64,000 nt of DNA from Arctopsyche grandis (taxonomy: Eukaryota > Arthropoda > Insecta > Trichoptera > Hydropsychidae), in contig NC_135355.1 in the NCBI RefSeq assembly GCF_051622035.1, forward strand, positions 36,313,986 through 36,377,985, written 5' to 3'. The position numbers and the translations under genes are program-made. The stretch's first letter is position 1, and every line of letters starts with the position of its first letter. Shown in pieces: positions 56,962-64,000 of this stretch. The notes under the pieces are model-generated. The model had not been told where the DNA came from, ran no database searches, and worked only from the letters and a program-made list of their open reading frames with translations.

Positions 56962-57825
56962 ATTTAATACTGATTCTATAAAAAAAAAAACGAAATAAAT
57001 ATTGAAATTTATTACACGTAATTCCTATATTATTTTAAGACTATATTTTTGAATATTATATATATTTTAAATGTGCTCTCAAATAAATCCAACAGTATTC
57101 GCATTTATATTATGTTACTTTATCACACGCGAGTTTGCCTTCCTTCGAATTTTACATACATACATATGTCATTGTGAAAATTTAATTTAATTTATATAAG
57201 AAAATTATGATAAATTTTATTATAAAAAAAAAAAACAATAGAGCACTGTAGTTACAATATGTTTGATATATTCCAAATCAAATATAATCTATTTTTGTTC
57301 ATTTCTATATATATATATAATACATATAATAATGAGCTGTTACATACATATATGGATTAGTTAAATTTTATTAGAATGTTAAATTCTTTTAACTTTCGAA
57401 TGGTGCTTGAATATTTTTTCAAAATAAATAAAATTAAAAAACATCGCATTTTGATCATTTAATTCCAAAAATTTCCAAAGATTACACATTTATAATATGT
57501 ATAATAAAAGAATAAAAAAAATAGTTTGCATGCAAAAGCCACATTGACATTGAAATCCAAATCCAAAGTCCATTCAAATGTAAAGGTCAACATCGACTTT
57601 ACATTGTGCATAATTTATTATTACATAACACTAATTGAAACGGGCGCATATATTTTTCCAAATTTATTTCTGTATTTTAGAAATAATATTATTTCTAATA
57701 AATACATAAAAAAAAATAGATACAACATGTAATAAATAATAATGATATTCATTAAATTCATATAGTTAAAGAAGTATAAAGAAGTATCACAGTTTTGTTT
57801 CATAATTTCTTCTCGCTTTTTGAGA

Positions 57826-59787
57826 TCAAAAATCCTATAATAAACAAAAAAAAAAATGGTTTTTACTAACAAAAACATATGTATTTATTTTATGCAATTA
57901 TACGTATTAACCTATTGACTTACATCAGAGTGTTTGAAATCATCCGGTGGGTCTTCTTCATTGATTAGTACTTGTCGAGTTCCATACTTGATTCTATTGG
58001 AATAAATGTGGTTAGATTAATACGAAATCAGATATATATACGTATAATGGAAGCAGCGTATCAGACAGAAAACGTCTTCATAATGAAGATCCTCAAGAAT
58101 GAGGCACACAACTACTGCATAATATTGTATTACGTAACCAAATATTTACATGCATACATATGTATGTATATTGGTTTAATTAGCACGCTATTCATCTAAT
58201 AATTTAAATAGAAAATGACGTCGTTGATTATTTGGAATCCAAGTCTTCAAAACAACTTGACCAGGCCAAAAAAATAGCAAACTAATTGCCAATTTATCAG
58301 CCAGTTGGTTAAAAGGAATGAGTAAGGGGGTAGAGGTGATGACTGATTACTGTGGACCTGTGGATGACAGATACACGTTCAAGTCCATCAAAAAAATGAA
58401 GCAAACATTTGTACATATAATCTCGTATTAAAAGAAAACCATGTTCTATTAGGTATTCCCGGAGTTAATGTCGTTTTTGGAATATGCAATTTTGACTCGG
58501 TCTCTTTCGGTTCGTTGACCAGTGAAGACGTGTCTTGAAGACGTGATATGTATGTATGTATAAACAATGTAAAACACCAATAGAAAAATTAATTAATTAA
58601 ATAAATTTTTAATAGATGGTGGTAAATGCTCGGACACTTAGCGCCGTCTATTAGCCTAGAGGAAACATTGATAGCAAACAGTATATATAGAAGATTTTCT
58701 TTTGTTATTATATTCATATTATATTATAGCCAGCAGTATAGATCGGTCGTTAAGCTTCTGCTTAGCGTCGAGAAGGCGCCGGGTTCGATCCCTGGGCCCG
58801 GGCCTCGAATGAAAATGAATTTTTCAGAGTATGCTGTTGGTCAGACCCGAATTTGTGACTCCAGGTTGATCGTTTCCTATCAGAGTTTGACAATTTTCTC
58901 TGATTTCATTGTTGAAACGGTTCCCGGAAAAAAATTGGCTAAAAATCCTTCCTACCTACTATGTCACCACTATTTGAAGTATGATTGATGTACAATTCAT
59001 AGATGTCTCGTTAATTTGCGAGTTTGTCAGTGTCTCGTAATTCAACGACTTGTAATAAAAATGCTGCATTTGTAATTGTTATTGGCCAGGAAGGCGCATT
59101 GGGATTTACCTGTAAGGCCTTCCTGGTATATATGTAAAAATAAATAAATATTCGTACGTTTTGTTGGCTACCATATTCGCATTTTAGCTGTGATGTACAT
59201 TTCTACATATGTCAAATCGAATCGACTATTATAGTACAGCGAGCTTTATCTTACACAGATAGACAGAAACACAGAATAGCAATATTAAATATATAATACA
59301 TACACTAGTATTTTCCTCCACAAGATGGTTCCAAAGTAAGCCATCCCTGAGATTAATATTGTGATGGACAAAACAACGATCGCCCACAAGCCGGTGTGAC
59401 TACGTAACTTTTCAAATTTGTGCATGTCGAGGGAATCTTTAGAGACGTTTGCTCCGTCGTCCTGCAACAACTCGCTCTGTAGTTTCAGATTGATTTGTAA
59501 TGGCACGACATTCAATGGCGTCTCAGTATTTGACGAAGCCGGAGGGCTCAACTCTTGTTTGTTTTCACTCGGATTGCTTCTATTATTTTTCATCAGCTCG
59601 TCGACATAGTGCGCATGTAACATGTCGTATATTTCAGTTTGATTGGAGCGCTTGTTAGAATGTGTCAGAGTGCTTATAATCGATTCATTGTTTGGTATGA
59701 TCCTGTATTTGGTGTTGTCTTCGGGGAAAATCAGTGGTGGTTGTTCTGGGAACCCGTCTGGGTTGTCGTCTATACATTTTACATATT
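57826..59787 (-). CDS. Unrecognised single-pass membrane protein, C-terminal exons (partial)
   Basis: Exons in transcript order: 59787-59304 (acceptor TTTCAG, donor GTATGT), 57993-57924 (acceptor CAATAG, donor GTAAGT) and 57834-57826 (acceptor TTATAG, ending TGA). Phases match, giving 186 visible residues. The first exon starts in the middle of a codon, so more exons lie upstream. It encodes an extracellular-type region with two Cys-poor Pro/Asn-rich blocks and several N-X-S/T sites (NES, NQT, NVS), then one strongly hydrophobic helix (GLWAIVVLSITILISGMAYF) at about visible residues 132-156. A basic stop-transfer WRK and a short acidic tail (LINEEDPPDDFKHSD) follow. This suggests a type I membrane protein. 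I do not recognise the family. It is convergent with Cisd2, whose poly(A) site is about 0.8 kb away; a candidate AATAAA for this gene is near 57735. Confidence 0.6.
58580..59265. repeat. Repeat ending in CA-like tail, split by a SINE
   Basis: The left part (58580-58720) matches 24160-24290, the right part (59165-59265) matches 24300-24380; SINE 58728-59140 sits between. Confidence 0.6.
58728..59140 (+). repeat. Full-length tRNA-derived SINE
   Basis: Head with A-box-like region and B box GGGTTCGATCCC, body with CCGAATTTGTGACTCCAGGT, tail GGCCAGGAAGGCGCATTGGG then complementary GGCCTTCCTGG. Confidence 0.75.
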
Positions 59788-59936
59788 CTGAAACAAAAAA
59801 ATATACTCTATGTTAACTGTTACATACAGCTGAACAGGGATAGATGGAAACTAAAACTGGTTCACTTATATATATAAAACTAAAATTATGTACTACTAAT
59901 TTAGGTCAAGAGATCAAAAATCGAATCAATTTGATT

Positions 59937-60800
59937 TTTTTGATTTTTAAATGCTTTTTATTTTTACGAAATTATGTTCACAATACATCTTATATCTATT
60001 TTAATAGCTACTGATCTACTGATCATTTTCTATTTTACAATTTAATTTAGTTTGGTTAGTAATCATAGCATTATATTATTCTAATGTTAATCTACAGCAT
60101 AATAGAAAAAAGAGCTCAAAAACCTATTTAGAATCCTTATAAATGCTCATAATACATCTAATACATAATATTAATTAAAGACTCTCTAAAGTCGATGATC
60201 TAAAGCAGATTGTGTTAAGGTAATCTGTGTGTTATACCTGAAGGGTATAGACATTTTGTTGTAATCACCGAGACTCTTCACAAGTGTGTTAGTATGGTTA
60301 TTAGTGATTCTGTCATAGAATCTACTGGTTAGTTTGTTAGTAATGTATGTAACAAACGGAATTTTATATATGGCATGCAGTTTTTTCAAGTTAGTATATA
60401 TGGGTGTATTATAAATTATTTTTAGGGATTTATTTTGTATTACTTGGAGCTTGGAAAGGTTAGTATTCGAGGTGTTATTCCATATAGGTGAAGCATAGGT
60501 TAATAATTAAGCATAGATATAATTTTATTTTATTTTGAGTTGATAAAGAACTATGGCGATTAAATATTGGGTATATTAAGGATATACCCCGCATCGCCTT
60601 GCATTTCGCGGCCTCAATGTGAGGTGCCCATCTCATTCTTTCATCGAACGTTAATCCTAAATATTTTATTACTGACTGCCATTTCAGACTTTCTCCAGAG
60701 GGTCGAATCAACTTGGGTTGGGTTACATTTAGGCGAATGAATGGTGCCTTTAAGTATAACAAAAGCTGCTTTGCCAGAATGTAAGTTTTCGGCCATTGTG
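59937..60800 (-). pseudogene. Jockey-like LINE 3' fragment, minus strand
   Basis: Minus-strand translation has WQSVIKYLGLTFDERMRWAP (end of reverse transcriptase, YLG..LD motif region) and SSLSTQNKIKLY, then after a frame break KLHAIYKIPFVTYITNKLTS. The 3' end runs to AAAGCATTTAAAAATCAA. It is 5'-truncated. Confidence 0.8.
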
Positions 60801-62800
60801 TCTCACAAGTAATGATGCGAAACTAGGGCATTAAACGCTAAAATGTTGCATGCAGTCCAATGCACTCGTTGTTATGAATACGAAACACATGATTGAGAGG
60901 TACGACTAGAATAGCTAGCATAGCAGTGTGAATGAAAAGATTTAAATGACAATGAGCTGGTCATATAGCTGGTGTAATGTACAAAACATAGATAAGAGAA
61001 TTGTTCGATTGACCAAAAGAGGACACAAGGAAAGTATATATACATATGTACATACTAGGGCCGTGTCTATTATACATGTCAGTATACTATACAGGTGTAC
61101 ATATATATTGCAGTACTGTTTAATTGTAGACACATCAAAAATGAATGTATATCATCTCTTGCAGAGGTAATTTACATAGTTGTAAAAATAATGTACATAG
61201 TTGACCCCATAGCATAGCCGTAATAAAGTATGGAATTGCTCCGATAAATAGATCAATTCCATTTGTCAATTTGATTACGGCCAATGAGCAATATATTCCC
61301 ATTGAATATGTGAGTCACACTTCGACAAATGTGTAAATTTAAAATGAAAAAGTGCATGTCGAGAGCGTTTCTGCTGATTTTGATAATATTGACATCTTAA
61401 AAGTTTTTCATAAATATTATTTTGTACAAATCAACGTTTCAAAGTTCACTAATCGATCAAAATACTCAACAATGTTTCAATTAACGCCTTCTTATATACA
61501 TATGTACATACATATATACCACATTATAATTAACAATATCTTGGATTTTGACCTATTTTATTATGTATTATGTGTGATATAAATAGACGTGTGTTTCAAA
61601 GGCCAAACATATTTGAATCCAACTCAAGCATACCTTGTGATAAGAGTTTGATAAGAAAAAAACTAACATCGATATAAAAACAAAGGTCTTACAAGCAGTG
61701 GTGTAGTGCTAAATAAAAAAGAACCAGAGCGGTGTTTAATTTTTTTGACCTGCCCCCCCTTTTTTTTCATTACTAAAAAAATATTTACTAATATTGGTAG
61801 TTCAAATATTTATTAAAAAAATCAAATGCTAATTGACAAATATTTTTGTTGAAATCATGATTTTTTTTTGTATTTTATAAAAACTTCCATACATCCTCTT
61901 CAACATTTTTGATTTTTCAAACCCGCATTTGTGTGTTAACAGCAACATTTTCTTTTAACATGTATATAAAAAAAACTAAAATTTTAACATGTCAATTTAG
62001 AGATGACTATTTATTTAAGCTGAGTTTCGTTATTTTATCTATCCTCAAGTATTAGTAGTAAAAACCGTTATCGATCACTGTCAAGCTCCGTCCGAAGGGT
62101 CGAATTGTTATATATCACCGTTAGTATAAACAATTCTATAGAATTTCAACGAGACCGCTCCAATGAATAGACGGTCCGATGTATATACCGCACGATACCG
62201 CGTATTTGACGCCGTATACGCGTTTTTTTGTATGTTTAAAACTATCTAAAAAAAAATATCCCGCGTATAGCATACGGCATCCCTCGCTGTGTGATCGCGC
62301 CTTAACATTCGTATACAGAGTGGGGTGGAAATGATTAGACAATTAGCATCTTGTAAATGAACTTCTTGATATTAAAAATTGAATATTCATCAGCTAAATA
62401 AAACAAAACTACATATGTACTATAGCATTATGCTATGAAGTAAAGTTTTTGTTATAATGTCTCTTTACTTTTCAATTTAAGCGTCCTTTTTGAAGATAAA
62501 CGTTTCCGCCTCACCCTGTGTATTGAAATTCATAGTGAGTGCTCCTTTATTTAATTTGTTTTGTCGTTGAACCTTCGGGTCAGCTGTGTGTGTACACCAT
62601 GCAAGTGCGTCCGTACCGTAATCCAATAAGACGGACATGCATCATTAAAGGTCTATGACATGAGAAGCGTTATTGTTACAATAGGGACCCTATTCGGGAC
62701 CCATGGTTTCAATTTCGTCTCACCCGCAGACACACTGCCAATGATGATTGACCGCCAGGTTGACCAGTAGGAAAACAAGTCAAAAAACAATATGTACATA
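60801..62800. other. AT-rich intergenic DNA, no gene recognised
   Basis: 62100-62310 has CpG-rich palindromic CGCGTAT motifs that may belong to a DNA transposon. Nothing else was identified. Confidence 0.4.
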
Positions 62801-62810
62801 TATTTATAAC

Positions 62811-63148
62811 CAGCAGAATAGACTAATGGTTAGCATATAATGCTTTGAACAGAGTGGCCACGGGTTCAAATCCCACTGGTTTCTGCTGGCCAGACATTGG
62901 ATTTGTAACTCCAGGTCGATCATTTCCTATCAGAGTTTGATTGAAACGGTTCCAACAAATTGGCAACCTTACCCATTTTCTCACAAATCTCGAGTTTTCA
63001 GCAATCTCGAATTTCGATGAATCTGTCTTTCGATGTCTCTGTGGGTGTTAATTGATATGTATTTACTTTTTATAATACTTGTATCAAATATACAATGTTT
63101 CTGGCCAGGAAGGCGCATTGGGGTTACCTGATACGCCTTCATGGTATA
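62811..63148 (+). repeat. Full-length tRNA-derived SINE
   Basis: Head GACTAATGGTTAGCATA with B box GGGTTCAAATCCC; body CCAGGTCGATCATTTCCTAT; tail GGAAGGCGCATTGGGGTTAC. Confidence 0.75.
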
Positions 63149-63212
63149 AATTAAAAAATAAAATAAAATACAATGCGAACTCATACAAACATCCACAGTG
63201 ACATATATGGAG

Positions 63213-63897
63213 AGGGAGCGAAATGCAAGGCGATGCGGGGTATATCCTCAATATATCCAATATTTAATCGCCATAGTTCTTTATCAAGTCAAAATAAAAT
63301 AAAATTATATCGCGCGATCATATAACCATTATTAACCTATGCTTCACCTGTATGGAATAACGCCTCGAATACTAACCTTTCCAAGCTGCAAGTAATACAA
63401 AATAATTCCCTAAAAATAATTTATAATACAACCCATATATACTAACTTGAAAAAACTGCATGCCATATATAATATTCTGTTTGTTACAGACATTACTAAC
63501 AAACTAACCAGTAGATTCTATGACATAATCACTAATAACCATACTAACACACTTGTGAAGAGTCTCGGTGATTACAACAAAATGTCTATACCCTTCAGGT
63601 ATAACACACAGATTACCTAAACACAATCTGCTTTAGGTCATCGACTTTAGAGAGTCTTTAATTAATATTATGTATTAGATGTATTATGAGCATTTATAAG
63701 AAATGTAAATAGGTTTTTGAGCTATTTTTCCTATCATGCTGTACATTAACATTAGAATGATATAATACTATGATTACTAACCAAATTAAATTAAATTGTA
63801 AAATAGAAAATGATCAGTAGATCAGTAGCTATTAAAATAGATATAAGATGTATTGTGAACATAATTTCGTAATAATAAAAAGCATTTAAAAATCAAA
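63213..63897 (+). pseudogene. Jockey-like LINE 3' fragment, plus strand
   Basis: The same element as 59937-60800 in opposite orientation: coding remnant reads LLTYASP.WN.ASNTNLSKL (with breaks), then a shared 3' UTR ending AAAAAGCATTTAAAAATCAA. Confidence 0.8.
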
Positions 63898-63904
63898 CAT
63901 ATAT

Positions 63905-64000
63905 GGAGAAATTTTTGCAGCATTTTATGATCAAATAGGCGAAACTCGAGACGTTGAATAACTTGACATTAGATTAGCAAGAGAGATAGGAAAGAAGATA
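63905..64000 (-). repeat. SINE fragment running off the window
   Basis: It matches the minus-strand SINE body at 41270-41345 (TTTTATAATCAAATTGGCGA, CGCTGAATAACTTG, AGCAAGAGAGAT). Confidence 0.6.

Overview
This window comes from a nuclear eukaryotic genome, almost certainly an insect. Genes are broken into short exons by AT-rich introns with GT..AG borders, and the decoded proteins are animal types: CutA, the ARF exchange factor EFA6/PSD and the CDGSH iron-sulfur protein CISD2. Spaces between genes are filled with insect-style transposable elements, and a short interstitial CCTAA tract fits the insect telomere repeat. Species or order cannot be fixed from sequence alone. No bacterial operons, CRISPR arrays, rRNA genes or functional tRNA genes are visible.

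Genes. (1) 2200-2988, plus strand: complete three-exon CutA gene, 135 codons. (2) 12029-19752, minus strand: nineteen consecutive exons of an EFA6/PSD-type gene, 1125 codons ending at a natural stop; phases agree at every junction. The true N-terminus is not visible and may start far upstream (a CpG-rich block at 50.16-51.43 kb is one candidate). (3) 54773-56961, plus strand: complete three-exon Cisd2, 132 codons. (4) 57826-59787, minus strand: last three exons of an unrecognised single-pass membrane protein, convergent with Cisd2.

Layout. 0-2 kb: SINE tail, LTR-like block and a foldback element. 2.2-3 kb: CutA. 3-12 kb: AT-rich DNA, a transposon carrying a 20-bp satellite, a piggyBac-like MITE, an inverted pair and long TA microsatellites. 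12-20 kb: EFA6, with a nested transposon stack and a LINE remnant in introns. 20-50 kb: dense repeats (RTE-, Jockey- and tRNA-SINE-type retroelements; hAT, Tc1/mariner, PIF/Harbinger-like, piggyBac-like and Mutator-like nonautonomous elements) and a GC-rich tandem array at 43.6-45.3 kb. 50-51.4 kb: CpG-rich block. 52-54 kb: R1-like LINE scrap and a hairpin element. 54.7-60 kb: Cisd2 and the membrane-protein gene. 60-64 kb: Jockey and SINE copies.

The genes have unrelated jobs (ion-tolerance protein, ARF6 exchange at the plasma membrane, redox iron-sulfur protein of ER/mitochondria), and nothing suggests a shared pathway. The most distinctive content is in the repeats: a palindromic family with 9-bp target duplications, two hAT MITEs sharing one target duplication, and a transposon whose centre has become a 143-bp/90-bp GC-rich array. 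I found no convincing new multi-gene system.
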